Source: Blastocatellia bacterium
Lineage (GTDB): Bacteria > Acidobacteriota > Blastocatellia > Pyrinomonadales > Pyrinomonadaceae
Assembly: GCA_003488005.1 (NCBI GenBank)
Contig: DNND01000060.1
Span: 1-22,672 of the forward strand
Reading direction: 5' to 3'
Length of the DNA stretch: 22,672 nucleotides
The position numbers were made by a program, and so were the translations under genes. This document shows, piece by piece, positions 14,206 through 22,499 of the stretch (position 1 is its first letter; each line of letters begins with the position of its first letter). The notes beneath the pieces were generated by a model. It ran no database searches, was not told where the DNA came from, and worked only from the letters and a program-made list of their open reading frames with translations.

Positions 14206-14426
14206 TGAAACTGTTCTTGATCGGGTACAACGATATTGCGTTCGTGCTCAACGTCCGCAATGGCTTCCAACAAGCGGCTGCGGTTAGCAGCTGAACTCAG
14301 TAAGTACACAGTCTCGTCGCGCTCGTAGACCACGATTTCAATTTCCTTATGCTTGAAGGTCGTCTTCAAGCCTTCGAGAAAATCTTCATTCAAGTCATCG
14401 GCGTTCAGTTGATAAACTGTCTGCAT
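14202..14426 (-). CDS. Phd/YefM-type antitoxin
   Basis: This 74-residue acidic protein begins MQTVYQLNADDLNEDFLEGLKT and includes EIEIVVYERDETVYLLSSAANRSRLLEAIADVEH. The segment YLLSSAANRSRLLEAI is the YefM/Phd pattern (YLLSxPxNRxRLLxAI), the region that contacts a YoeB/Doc-type toxin. ATG at 14426 is chosen because GGAG lies six bases upstream. The gene is followed by an overlapping YoeB-like fragment and then a BrnT/BrnA-like pair. A perfect -10 box precedes it. If the YoeB fragment is inactive, this antitoxin has lost its own target but may still regulate the operon. Confidence 0.8.
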   Translation of the reverse strand: MQTVYQLNADDLNEDFLEGLKTTFKHKEIEIVVYERDETVYLLSSAANRSRLLEAIADVEHERNIVVPDQEQFQ

Positions 14427-14458
14427 TTGTTTCTCCAAATGTGGTTTTGCCCATGCGC

Positions 14459-14464
14459 ATTATA
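14459..14464 (-). promoter_or_regulatory. possible -10 box of the toxin-antitoxin operon
   Basis: A perfect TATAAT on the minus strand lies 32 nt before the antitoxin start at 14426. No good -35 hexamer is seen 17 nt upstream. Promoters of such modules are usually repressed by the antitoxin. Confidence 0.4.
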
Positions 14465-14511
14465 ACTCAATTCGCCGAGCGCCTCGTCACGGAGAGAGGT
14501 CCATCCGGCCT

Positions 14512-16293
14512 TCACGTCCAATCCATTTTCGGATGCATCGTGTGCCACTTGGTCGCTTTCTCAAACGCCAGCGCCACTCGCAGCGGCGCGCCTTCGTCGT
14601 AAAGTCCACCCGTAAACATGATCGATTGCGGCAACCCTTTGGGAAAACCGCAGGGCACGCAAACCGCTGGATGACCGGTCAGGTTTGTGATTAGCAAACT
14701 CACGCTGCCCGGCGCGGGCGAAACGAAAACGTCCCAATGCGACATCAGCTCATCCATTTGTTGCATCAGCAGCCGGCGCGCGCGTTGCGCCCTGATGTAT
14801 TCGACGGCGGGAATAAAGCGCGAGCTGCGAAATGTGTTGGGCCAATCGGAAGGCTCTTGTCCGGAAAGCTGATTGATAGCGCCGCTGCGCGTGATGTCGT
14901 CAAAAGCGGTAGCTGCTTCGGCGACCAGAATGATTCGCAACGCACCAACAGGAAACTTGGGCAACTCGATCGGCTGTAGATTTGCACCGGCAGCTTTTAA
15001 AGCGTCCAGCGACTGTTGATAAACTGTCTTTCGTTCCGCATCAGTTTGCTGATCAAATTCCGTTTTTAGATAACCGATGCGCATTTCCGCGAGCGGCCGG
15101 TCCGGTTGCCAGTTGAAAGGCACATCGCCGACAGTCAAGTCACGCCCGTCTGGTCCATACGCCGCGTTGAGCGTCGCGGCACAATCTTCAACACTGCGAC
15201 AAATCGGACCAACCTTGTCCATGGTCCAACTAAGACCCATCGCGCCGTAGCGGCTGATACGACCATAAGTCGGCCGTAGCCCCACAACGCCGCAGCGCGA
15301 AGACGGCGAAATGATCGACCCTAAAGTTTCAGTCCCGATAGAAAAGCCCACGAGCCCCGCGGCAGTCGCAGCGGCCGGGCCGGCTGACGAACCGCTTGAG
15401 CCAGTCTTATCTTCATCAACTTGCCACGGGTTTCTGGTCATGCCGGCAAACCAGCGGCCGCCCTGCGCCAGCGCCCCCATCGACAGTTTCGCTACCAGGA
15501 CCGCGCCCGCATCGCGCAGACGTTCGACGACGGTTGCGTCGTAGTCGATCACTTGGTCGCGATACGGTTCTGCGCCCCAGGTAGTTTTGATTCCTTTAGT
15601 AGCGAAAAGATCTTTTGCGCCCCAGGGAATGCCGTGCAGCGGACCGCGATACTTTCCGGCCTTGATTTCGCGCTCAGCTTCGCTTGCCTGCGCGAGCGCC
15701 AGATCTTCTGTCAGCGTAACGACGCAATTGAGTTTTGGCCCATACTTTTTTAGACGCCCCAGGTACATCTTCGTCAACTCAACCGGTGAAACTTTGCGCG
15801 CGCGAATCAACGCGGCGAGCTGCGGCACCGAAGCAAACGCCAGCTCTTCAATCCGGTCGAATGCCGGAAGGTCAACGTGGCTGAATTTGAATTTGCTCGC
15901 TTTTGAGTTGAACTTTTTGCCAGGCAGCGCGGGATGAAACAGAGTTGCGGGCTCGGTATCGAGTGGAACATCAATTTTCCGCAACGCTTCGTAACGATCG
16001 AGGTTGGCGCTGGCGTTTTGCAGTGCCATCGCTTCTTGTGCATCTGTCAATTCAATGCCAATCAGCTTTTCGGTCTGCTGCAGCATCTCTTTTGTCACGC
16101 GCAATGGTGTCGGCGACGGTGACGGTGAAGGCAGCGGCGAAGGTGAAGGCGTTTGGGCCAGTGAACTGACCGCTAGGTGAGGCGCAACTATGGCACTCAC
16201 GCCTACGACCGGACCGATTTTTAAAAAGGACCGGCGGTCTAGTCCATGCGATCGCTGGTTTGACGCGGGGGTGGTTCTTGATTTTTTCGACAT
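14512..16293 (-). CDS. TAT-exported amidase (amidase signature family)
   Basis: This 593-residue amidase is predicted to be exported folded. A twin-arginine signal (DRRSFLKIG, then hydrophobic VVGVSAIVAPHLAV) occupies residues 19-47. A Pro-Ser low-complexity linker (about 49-64) and an N-terminal region of about 85 residues follow. The amidase core contains the Ser-Ser-Lys triad: Lys227 in GIPWGAKDLF, cis-Ser303 in TGSSGSSAG and the nucleophile Ser326 in GTETLGSIISPS. Such enzymes hydrolyse amides with varied substrates; related exported members are often annotated as Glu-tRNA(Gln) amidotransferase A-like, but the signal peptide and missing GatB/GatC argue against that role. Substrate unknown. 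A duplicated 22-nt segment overlaps its start region. Confidence 0.92.
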   Translation of the reverse strand: MSKKSRTTPASNQRSHGLDRRSFLKIGPVVGVSAIVAPHLAVSSLAQTPSPSPLPSPSPSPTPLRVTKEMLQQTEKLIGIELTDAQEAMALQNASANLDRYEALRKIDVPLDTEPATLFHPALPGKKFNSKASKFKFSHVDLPAFDRIEELAFASVPQLAALIRARKVSPVELTKMYLGRLKKYGPKLNCVVTLTEDLALAQASEAEREIKAGKYRGPLHGIPWGAKDLFATKGIKTTWGAEPYRDQVIDYDATVVERLRDAGAVLVAKLSMGALAQGGRWFAGMTRNPWQVDEDKTGSSGSSAGPAAATAAGLVGFSIGTETLGSIISPSSRCGVVGLRPTYGRISRYGAMGLSWTMDKVGPICRSVEDCAATLNAAYGPDGRDLTVGDVPFNWQPDRPLAEMRIGYLKTEFDQQTDAERKTVYQQSLDALKAAGANLQPIELPKFPVGALRIILVAEAATAFDDITRSGAINQLSGQEPSDWPNTFRSSRFIPAVEYIRAQRARRLLMQQMDELMSHWDVFVSPAPGSVSLLITNLTGHPAVCVPCGFPKGLPQSIMFTGGLYDEGAPLRVALAFEKATKWHTMHPKMDWT

Positions 16294-16329
16294 GAAAGTT
16301 GGGTTAGTTCGACATGAAGGTTTGGTTTA
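16286..16329. repeat. 22-nt tandem duplication at the amidase start
   Basis: Segments 16286-16307 and 16308-16329 match at 18 of 22 positions, and both contain CATGTCGAA-type start sequence on the minus strand. The upstream copy gives a tiny frame ATG TCG AAC TAA (16315-16304) just before the amidase ATG at 16293. Confidence 0.55.
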
Positions 16330-16356
16330 AGAAGGGTAAATACTGCGACCTTAAAT

Positions 16357-16463
16357 ACTGGGACCGCGGCGTCTCGCTCGCATGCTGCGTCACCAGACAT
16401 CGTTGAGTGGTCGAGTTGTTCGCGCTGCGTGCTCATTGCGGGCGAGACGCCCGCGGTCCCAGT
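16357..16463. repeat. inverted-repeat element between the amidase and the phosphatase
   Basis: Arms at 16357-16381 and 16438-16463 are inverted copies (one gap, one mismatch) that carry ACTGGGACCGCGG and GCGTCTCG words. The intervening 56 nt has no gene. It is a plausible REP-like dispersed element. Its GC-rich stem could also act on the mRNA. Confidence 0.7.
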
Positions 16464-16493
16464 CTGAACTTGACGCGTACCTGCCCGACTCCC

Positions 16494-16519
16494 ACTGCCC
16501 ACTGCTCACTGCTCACTGC
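16494..16519. repeat. heptamer array over the phosphatase stop codon
   Basis: ACTGCCC, ACTGCTC, ACTGCTC and a part unit ACTGC stand in 7-nt phase. On the minus strand this is GCAGT-based and contains the phosphatase stop codon at 16513-16515. Confidence 0.65.
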
Positions 16520-17127
16520 ATCATTCCCTGTCCGCTTGCTGGCATCGGGCTTCCATATTTCATCTTGAGCACCTTCGCCTTACCGACCCGGTAAATCGTC
16601 ACGATGTATAGATTGTCAAATTCTGTTTCCGGAATGATCGGAAGTTGTGGGCCACCGAGCGCCGCAATAATTTCCGGCACCGTGTTGTTGTGCCCGGCAA
16701 CGAACACCACGTCGCCGTTGTGCTGCGCGCGAATCTGTTTCACGAGCTCAGCAGTGTTTTTGGCATCGATCGAAGTGGCCGGTACTCCAAGCTTTTCCGC
16801 CAACGGTTTCACGGTTTGCTGCGTGCGTTTGTATTGCGTAGCGTAGATTGCCTTGATGCCGGCGTCACCAAACATACGCGCCAGCTCCTGCGCTCGAGCT
16901 TGTCCGGCGGGACTTAAATCCGGATCAGGATTGGCCGGTTCAATATTTTTCTCCGCGTGGCGAACCAGAATGATCGTTGTCATTGGTCGTTCAAAAGTTG
17001 AGAAGTATGCAAACAGCACCACCGCGCCCAGCACGGCAAACAGCATAATAAAGACCACTGCTGTGCGAAGACGTGGTCGTGGTTCGGAATTATCTTCAGC
17101 CAGAATGAACCTGCTTTCGTTGCGCAA
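16513..17127 (-). CDS. membrane-anchored histidine phosphatase family protein
   Basis: This 204-residue protein has a TM segment at about 23-42 (AVVFIMLFAVLGAVVLFAYF) after a short cytoplasmic N-terminus, then a histidine phosphatase domain facing out. The phospho-acceptor His57 is in LVRHAEK with Arg56, Arg101 is in YKRTQQT and the second histidine, His146, is in VFVAGHNNT, so the catalytic set is complete. Members hydrolyse phosphomonoesters; some act on sugar phosphates or phosphohistidine. The start is TTG at 17127, with no clear ribosome binding site, so it is uncertain. The stop codon is supplied by a heptamer array and the tail SGQGMMQ precedes it. It is divergent from kgd. Confidence 0.83.
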   Translation of the reverse strand: MRNESRFILAEDNSEPRPRLRTAVVFIMLFAVLGAVVLFAYFSTFERPMTTIILVRHAEKNIEPANPDPDLSPAGQARAQELARMFGDAGIKAIYATQYKRTQQTVKPLAEKLGVPATSIDAKNTAELVKQIRAQHNGDVVFVAGHNNTVPEIIAALGGPQLPIIPETEFDNLYIVTIYRVGKAKVLKMKYGSPMPASGQGMMQ

Positions 17128-17251
17128 CGGTTGGTCGAACGGTCGCTTAAGATAACATTCGCGCGCGCCGATTTAAAACTTTTCGCTCGGCTTTAGTTCT
17201 GTCTGCCGCGCGCAAACGCCAGATGCAAACCGCTCGCGAAGATGTTAGTCT

Positions 17252-20200
17252 ATGACTAAAAGCACACACCGCCAGCCGGTCAACCCTGTCGCAGTTTTGT
17301 CCTTAGCAGAGGTGAAAGAATTGGCTCAGACCAGTACGGATTTATCAGAAATCATTGCCGAAAATTTTGGGGCTAACGCCACCTATGTCGAGGGCCTGCT
17401 CGGCCGTTTCCGCAGCAATCCGGAACTGGTTGACGAGTCCTGGCGCGCCTACTTTACCGAGTTATTGGGTGATGGCGCCGCTAACGAAGCCGCGACGGTT
17501 ATCAATCCAGCCAGCGACAAACGCTCAACCGACAATGGCGCCGGCGAGACTGCGACGCGCCCAACGCCAGCGAGAGTTGCGGAAGCGACTGCACCGGCGA
17601 AAGCAGCGGCGCCGGCAAGCAAACCCACCGTTACAGCTACGACCGAACAAGCTGAAGTGATTCCGATTCGCGGCGCGGCGCTCAAGATTGTCGAGAACAT
17701 GGATGCCAGTCTGGCTGTGCCGACGGCAACTTCACAACGTCGCATCCCGGTAAAACTTCTCGACGAAAATCGCCGCATGATCAATGAGTATCTTCAGAAA
17801 AACGACCGCGGCAAAGTTTCCTACACGCATCTGATCGCCTGGGCGTTACTGCGCGCGCTCGATAAGTTTCCACAACTCAACGACGGTTTTGAAACCGTTG
17901 CCGGCACACCGGCGCGGATTCATCGCGGGCAAATCAATCTCGGCGTCGCAATCGATCTAACTAAGAAGGACGGTACGCGAACGCTGCTGGTTCCCAACAT
18001 CAAGGACGCAGGAAAACTGCGATTTCCTGAGTTTGTCGCAGCTTATGACGATGTCATCAAACGAGCGCGCGAAGGCAAGCTTCAAATTGCCGACTTTCAG
18101 GGAACAACAATCTCGCTTACCAATCCGGGAACCATTGGAACAGTTGCTTCGACGCCGCGTTTGATGGTGGGCCAATCGCTGATCATCGCTACTGGCGCGA
18201 TTGAATATCCGGCTGAGTACCAGGCGATGGCGCCCGAAGCTCTTTCGCAACTGGGGATTTCAAAAGCAATCACCATCAGCAGCACCTACGATCACCGCAT
18301 AGTCCAGGGCGCGGAGTCCGGAGCGTTTCTCGCGCGCGTTCACGAGCTGATTCTCGGCCAGGATAGATTTTACGATGAGATTTTTGGGGCGCTTGGCATA
18401 GCTCATGTGCCATTCCGTTGGAGCGTCGACCGCAATCCGTTGCTGCTGCCCGGTGATCAAACACGCGAACAAACGATCAAGGAAGCGCGGGTGATGGAAC
18501 TGATCAACTCGTACCGCGTGCGTGGCCATCTGATCGCCGATATCGATCCGCTGCATGCGATGCCGGTGCTTTATCACCCGGAACTCGACATTGAAACTTA
18601 TGCCTTGACGATTTGGGATCTCGATCGCGAGTTCATTACCGGCGGATTGGCTGGTACCGAAAGCGCAACCCTGCGCGACATTCTTGGCATTTTGCAACGC
18701 GCCTATTGCGGCAAAGTCGGTATCGAATACCGGCACATTCAAAGCAAAGAAGAAAAAGTTTGGATTCGCGAGCAGATTCGTCGCGAGTTGGTAGAACCTG
18801 AACCGATCCCGGTTGAAATTAAGAAGCAGTTGCTTTGGAAATTGATCTCCGCCGAACAGTTTGAACGTTTTTTGGGCACGAAGTATCTGGGGCAGAAACG
18901 CTTTTCGCTCGAAGGCAGCGAAACCATCATTCCGCTGCTTGATCAATTAATCCTGGGGGCCGCGGCGCGCGGCGTTGAAGACATCACATTGGGTATGGCC
19001 CATCGCGGGCGTCTTAATGTATTGGCAAATGTGATCGGAAACTTTTGTGAACGCATCTTCACTTCATTCGAAGGCTCGGTGCATCCGTCGTTCCCCGCCG
19101 ACGAAGGCGACGTGAAATATCACCAGGGGGCATCGGGCGAGCGCGAGACACCGGACGGCAAGAAAGTTAAGTTGACGCTGTCGCCAAATCCCAGTCACCT
19201 CGAGGCTGTCGATCCGGTCGTTGAAGGAATGGTGCGCGCCAAACAGGACGAGCTGCGCGGCCGGCTGGGAATGCCGCGTGAAGAAGCGATCGATCGCGCG
19301 TTGCCGGTACTGCTGCATGGTGACGCAGCGTTTGCCGGTCAGGGCGTGGTGATGGAAACGCTCAACCTCGCCAGTCTCAAGGGCTATCGCACCGGCGGCA
19401 CAATCCACATCATCATTAATAACCAGATTGGTTTTACTACCTCTCCCGAAGCCGGGCGCTCCACAATTTATTCAACCGACGTAGCGCGCATGACGCAGTT
19501 GCCGATATTTCATATCAACAGTGACGATCCGGAAGCTGTTTACCGCGCGTTGCGCATCGCGCTCGACTATCGCCAGGAGTTTAATAAAGACGTCGTGCTC
19601 GACGTGGTTGGTTTCCGCAAACTGGGCCATAACGAAACTGACGAACCGAGCTATACCCAGCCGCTGATGTACCAACGCGTGAAGGCCCACCCCGGCGTTC
19701 GCACAATTTATTCGCGCCGGTTAATTAAAGAAGGCGTCATCACAGAAACCGAGTTGGAAACGCTGATCGCGGAACGCATTTCGCGCTACGAACAAGCGCT
19801 GGCACGCGCCAAGGAAGTTGTGGCGAAGCAGGATAAAACCACGAACGTCAAAGTTATCGAGGACCGCGACGGGTCCGAAATTGTCGAAACGGCAGTGAGC
19901 GCGGATGTTATCAAGACTATCGGCGAAAAGATCGCCGTTGTGCCGCAGGACTTTCATGTCAATCCCAAAATGGTGGGCCAACTCGCGCGGCGCGCGAAAA
20001 TGGGTTCAGGTGAGTTACCGATTGATTGGGCGTTCGCCGAAGCGGTTGCGTTTGGTTCGATTGTTATTGACGGCACGCGCGTGCGCTTAAGTGGTCAGGA
20101 TTCCGGCCGCGGCACATTCAGTCAACGCCACGCTGTTTTGTACGACACGATGACTGGTAACTCCTGGGCGCCCTTGTCTGAACTAACGTCCCCATCGTCG

Positions 20201-21064
20201 CAGAACGCGCGTTTTGAAGTTTTTGATAGTTCACTTTCTGAAGAAGGCGTGCTTGGTTTTGAGTACGGCTATTCAGTCATCTCGCGCGAAGCCCTGGTGC
20301 TGTGGGAAGCGCAGTTTGGTGACTTTGGGAACGGCGCGCAAACCATCATCGACCAGTACATCGCCGCTTCCGAAGACAAATGGAAACAGACGTCGCGGCT
20401 GACAATGCTTTTGCCGCACGGTTATGAAGGCCAGGGGCCGGAACATTCCAGCGCGCGGCTCGAACGTTATCTTCAGTTATGCGCCGAAAATAATTTGCAG
20501 GTGGTTTATCCGACTACGCCGGCGCAGTATTTTCATGTGCTGCGCAGACAAGTGAAGCCGGGGAAGGAGCAGCCGCTAATCGTCATCACGCCCAAGAGTT
20601 TGTTGCGTCTGCCGGCAGCTGCGTCATCAATTGCAGACTTGACCAGCGGCGGCTTCCAACCGGTGATTGACGATAAAGAAATAACTGACGGTGACGCGAT
20701 CAAACGAGTGGTGCTGTGCAGCGGCAAGGTCTATTACGATCTGATCGAGGCGCGGAAGAAAACCGAAGCCGCCGGCGTTGCCATCGTTCGCGTCGAACAG
20801 TTTTATCCGTTCCCGCTGGCGGGCTTGCGAGAAGTGTTAGCGCGTTACCCGCAAGCGAAACAACTCGTCTGGGCGCAGGAAGAACCAAAGAACATGGGCG
20901 GCTGGACGTTTGTTGAGCCGCGGCTGGAGAAGCTTGTGGCTGTATGCGAGCGTCCTATCTACGTTGGGCGCGCAGCTTCCGCGAGTCCGGCGACTGGCTC
21001 GTATCACATTCATCAGGCGGAGCAGGCGAAGCTGGTGTCGGAAGCTTTGGCAGTCAGTGCGTAG
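17252..21064 (+). CDS. kgd: Kgd-type 2-oxoglutarate dehydrogenase (E2-E1 fusion)
   Basis: This 1270-residue enzyme joins an E2-like acyltransferase core to an E1 (thiamine diphosphate) 2-oxoglutarate decarboxylase, as in mycobacterial Kgd (about 1230). An ODH N-terminal segment, FGANATYVEGLLGRFRSNPE, is at about 38-57 and a Pro/Ala-rich linker at about 80-130. The E2 domain at about 160-375 has its catalytic His348 in STYDHRIVQGAESG. The E1 part has AHRGRLNVL from 583, HGDAAFAGQG at 689-698 and NNQIGFTT at 723-730. Kgd-type proteins lack a lipoyl domain and none is seen here, so a separate lipoyl carrier and E3 would be required elsewhere in the genome. The reaction turns 2-oxoglutarate into succinyl-CoA in the TCA cycle. 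ATG at 17252 has no strong ribosome binding site. No TCA neighbours are adjacent. Confidence 0.94.
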   Translation: MTKSTHRQPVNPVAVLSLAEVKELAQTSTDLSEIIAENFGANATYVEGLLGRFRSNPELVDESWRAYFTELLGDGAANEAATVINPASDKRSTDNGAGETATRPTPARVAEATAPAKAAAPASKPTVTATTEQAEVIPIRGAALKIVENMDASLAVPTATSQRRIPVKLLDENRRMINEYLQKNDRGKVSYTHLIAWALLRALDKFPQLNDGFETVAGTPARIHRGQINLGVAIDLTKKDGTRTLLVPNIKDAGKLRFPEFVAAYDDVIKRAREGKLQIADFQGTTISLTNPGTIGTVASTPRLMVGQSLIIATGAIEYPAEYQAMAPEALSQLGISKAITISSTYDHRIVQGAESGAFLARVHELILGQDRFYDEIFGALGIAHVPFRWSVDRNPLLLPGDQTREQTIKEARVMELINSYRVRGHLIADIDPLHAMPVLYHPELDIETYALTIWDLDREFITGGLAGTESATLRDILGILQRAYCGKVGIEYRHIQSKEEKVWIREQIRRELVEPEPIPVEIKKQLLWKLISAEQFERFLGTKYLGQKRFSLEGSETIIPLLDQLILGAAARGVEDITLGMAHRGRLNVLANVIGNFCERIFTSFEGSVHPSFPADEGDVKYHQGASGERETPDGKKVKLTLSPNPSHLEAVDPVVEGMVRAKQDELRGRLGMPREEAIDRALPVLLHGDAAFAGQGVVMETLNLASLKGYRTGGTIHIIINNQIGFTTSPEAGRSTIYSTDVARMTQLPIFHINSDDPEAVYRALRIALDYRQEFNKDVVLDVVGFRKLGHNETDEPSYTQPLMYQRVKAHPGVRTIYSRRLIKEGVITETELETLIAERISRYEQALARAKEVVAKQDKTTNVKVIEDRDGSEIVETAVSADVIKTIGEKIAVVPQDFHVNPKMVGQLARRAKMGSGELPIDWAFAEAVAFGSIVIDGTRVRLSGQDSGRGTFSQRHAVLYDTMTGNSWAPLSELTSPSSQNARFEVFDSSLSEEGVLGFEYGYSVISREALVLWEAQFGDFGNGAQTIIDQYIAASEDKWKQTSRLTMLLPHGYEGQGPEHSSARLERYLQLCAENNLQVVYPTTPAQYFHVLRRQVKPGKEQPLIVITPKSLLRLPAAASSIADLTSGGFQPVIDDKEITDGDAIKRVVLCSGKVYYDLIEARKKTEAAGVAIVRVEQFYPFPLAGLREVLARYPQAKQLVWAQEEPKNMGGWTFVEPRLEKLVAVCERPIYVGRAASASPATGSYHIHQAEQAKLVSEALAVSA

Positions 21065-21102
21065 TTTGTTAGAAGCCTCGTGGAGATCGTAAGGTTCTAC
21101 TA

Positions 21103-21317
21103 AGCGCCAAAGGCGCGAAATGTAAAAGCCTGGGGCATCGCCCCAGGGCAAGGCCAGTCTAATAGAGAGCGCTGAAGGCGCGAGATGGAACAATTATTGT
21201 GAATCGCCAGCAAGATTTTTCTACCCGAAAGTATTTCGCGCTTTCAGCGCTGTGAACACGTTGCCCACCTATCCTGGGGCGATGCCCCAGGCTTTTACAT
21301 TTCGCGCCTTTGGCGCT
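21103..21317. repeat. 215-bp element with perfect 45-bp inverted repeats
   Basis: Arms at 21103-21147 and 21273-21317 are exact inverted copies over 45 nt. They start with AGCGCCAAAGGCGCGAAATG and contain CCTGGGGCATCGCCCCAGG, itself a hairpin. A second inner pair at 21168-21185 and 21234-21251 matches at 16 of 18. The element lies 38 nt after the kgd stop and runs into the frame that precedes the next gene. It can act as a strong transcript stem after kgd. No transposase is encoded. Confidence 0.88.
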
Positions 21318-21383
21318 GGACGCGGGCGAAGCGCGAGCCTTCCGTTTCATTTCAAGTATGAATTCACGGCTAAAATCAAACCG

Positions 21384-22445
21384 GTGAAACTAATTCTTAA
21401 TTTATCAACTTCCGCAATTCTCTTCTTTCTGCTCGGATCTGGCTTGGGAATGTCCCATTCATACTCCCCGCAGGATTCGTTGCAACTGCCCGCCGAGAAA
21501 CATCTCGCGAACCTCAAGCAGCTAACCTTCGGCGGCGAGAATGCTGAAGCTTACTTTTCAGCCGATGGAAAACAACTCATCTTCCAATCGACGCGCGATG
21601 GCCGCGAGTGCGATCAGATTTACACGATGAATCTGGACGGCTCGAATATTCGTCTCGTTTCTACCGGCAACGGCCGCACGACGTGTTCCTACTTTTATCC
21701 AAATGGGAAGGAAATTCTTTACTCATCAACCCATCTTGGCGCGAAAGAATGTCCGCCGCGGCCAGATTTTTCGAAAGGCTACGTATGGGCCATCTACCCA
21801 TCGTTTGATATTTTCACCGCGCGGCCCGATGGTTCCGATTTGAAACAGCTAACGAATACGACCGGTTACGATGCCGAGACAACGATTTCAAAACAGGGCA
21901 AGCTGGTTTTCACCTCGATGCGCGACGGCGATCTCGATATCTACACGATGGACGGAGACGGCAAGCACGTGCGGCGTTTGACGACTGAGCTTGGTTATGA
22001 CGGTGGTCCATTTTGGTCTTATGACGGCAAGCAGATCGTTTATCGCGCTTATCATCCGCAAACAGAAAAAGAGAAATCCGACTACCTTGGCCTGCTCAAA
22101 CAGAATCTGATTCGGCCGACGACGTTGGAAATTTGGGTGATGAATGCAGACGGGTCGAACAAGCGGCAGGTGACGCGCAACGCCAAGGCGAACTTCGCAC
22201 CTTATTTCTTTCCCGACGGCAAGCGCATCATCTTTGCCTCGAACATGGATGATCCGAAGGGCCGCAATTTTGACCTCTACAAGATCAATGTTGATGGGTC
22301 GGGTCTGGAACGCATCACTTTCAACGACACGTTTGACGGGTTCCCAATGTTCTCGTTCGATGGAAAGAAGTTAGTGTTTGCTTCCAACCGCAACGCGAAA
22401 ACGCGCGGCGACACGAATATTTTTATTGCAGATTGGGTTGAGTGA
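21384..22445 (+). CDS. secreted TolB-like (PD40) beta-propeller protein
   Basis: This 353-residue exported protein is built from PD40/TolB-like propeller repeats. Five or six blades are visible, each with a PDG-K-I-F-S type turn: FSADGKQLIFQSTRDG, PNGKEILYSS, KQGKLVFTSMRDGDLDIYTMD, WSYDGKQIVYRAY, FPDGKRIIFASNMD, FSFDGKKLVFASN. Blade ends read IYTMNLDGSNIRLV or IWVMNADGSNKRQVT. Such proteins bind peptides or carry out envelope functions; the exact role is unknown. GTG at 21384 is chosen because it opens a good signal peptide (MKLILNLSTSAILFFLLGSG). A longer frame from 21252 would add 44 residues coded by the inverted-repeat element and is rejected. The gene stands alone after kgd. Confidence 0.82.
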   Translation: MKLILNLSTSAILFFLLGSGLGMSHSYSPQDSLQLPAEKHLANLKQLTFGGENAEAYFSADGKQLIFQSTRDGRECDQIYTMNLDGSNIRLVSTGNGRTTCSYFYPNGKEILYSSTHLGAKECPPRPDFSKGYVWAIYPSFDIFTARPDGSDLKQLTNTTGYDAETTISKQGKLVFTSMRDGDLDIYTMDGDGKHVRRLTTELGYDGGPFWSYDGKQIVYRAYHPQTEKEKSDYLGLLKQNLIRPTTLEIWVMNADGSNKRQVTRNAKANFAPYFFPDGKRIIFASNMDDPKGRNFDLYKINVDGSGLERITFNDTFDGFPMFSFDGKKLVFASNRNAKTRGDTNIFIADWVE

Positions 22446-22499
22446 ATCTTTGAGAAGACCATTACAAAACGAATAACGCTGAAAGCGTTCGCCAATTCC

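Noticed and set aside
14512..16293. GatA subunit of the tRNA amidotransferase
   Set aside because: The amidase has a twin-arginine signal and no GatB or GatC neighbours, so an exported amidase is more likely.
18260..18946. 228-residue minus-strand open frame
   Set aside because: It is opposite the E1 part of kgd; low-complexity shadow frame with no recognisable motif.
20837..21193. 118-residue minus-strand frame after kgd
   Set aside because: It mixes the antisense of kgd with the antisense of the repeat element; spurious.
21252..21383. N-terminal extension of the propeller protein
   Set aside because: These 44 residues are coded by the inverted-repeat element; the signal peptide begins at the GTG at 21384.
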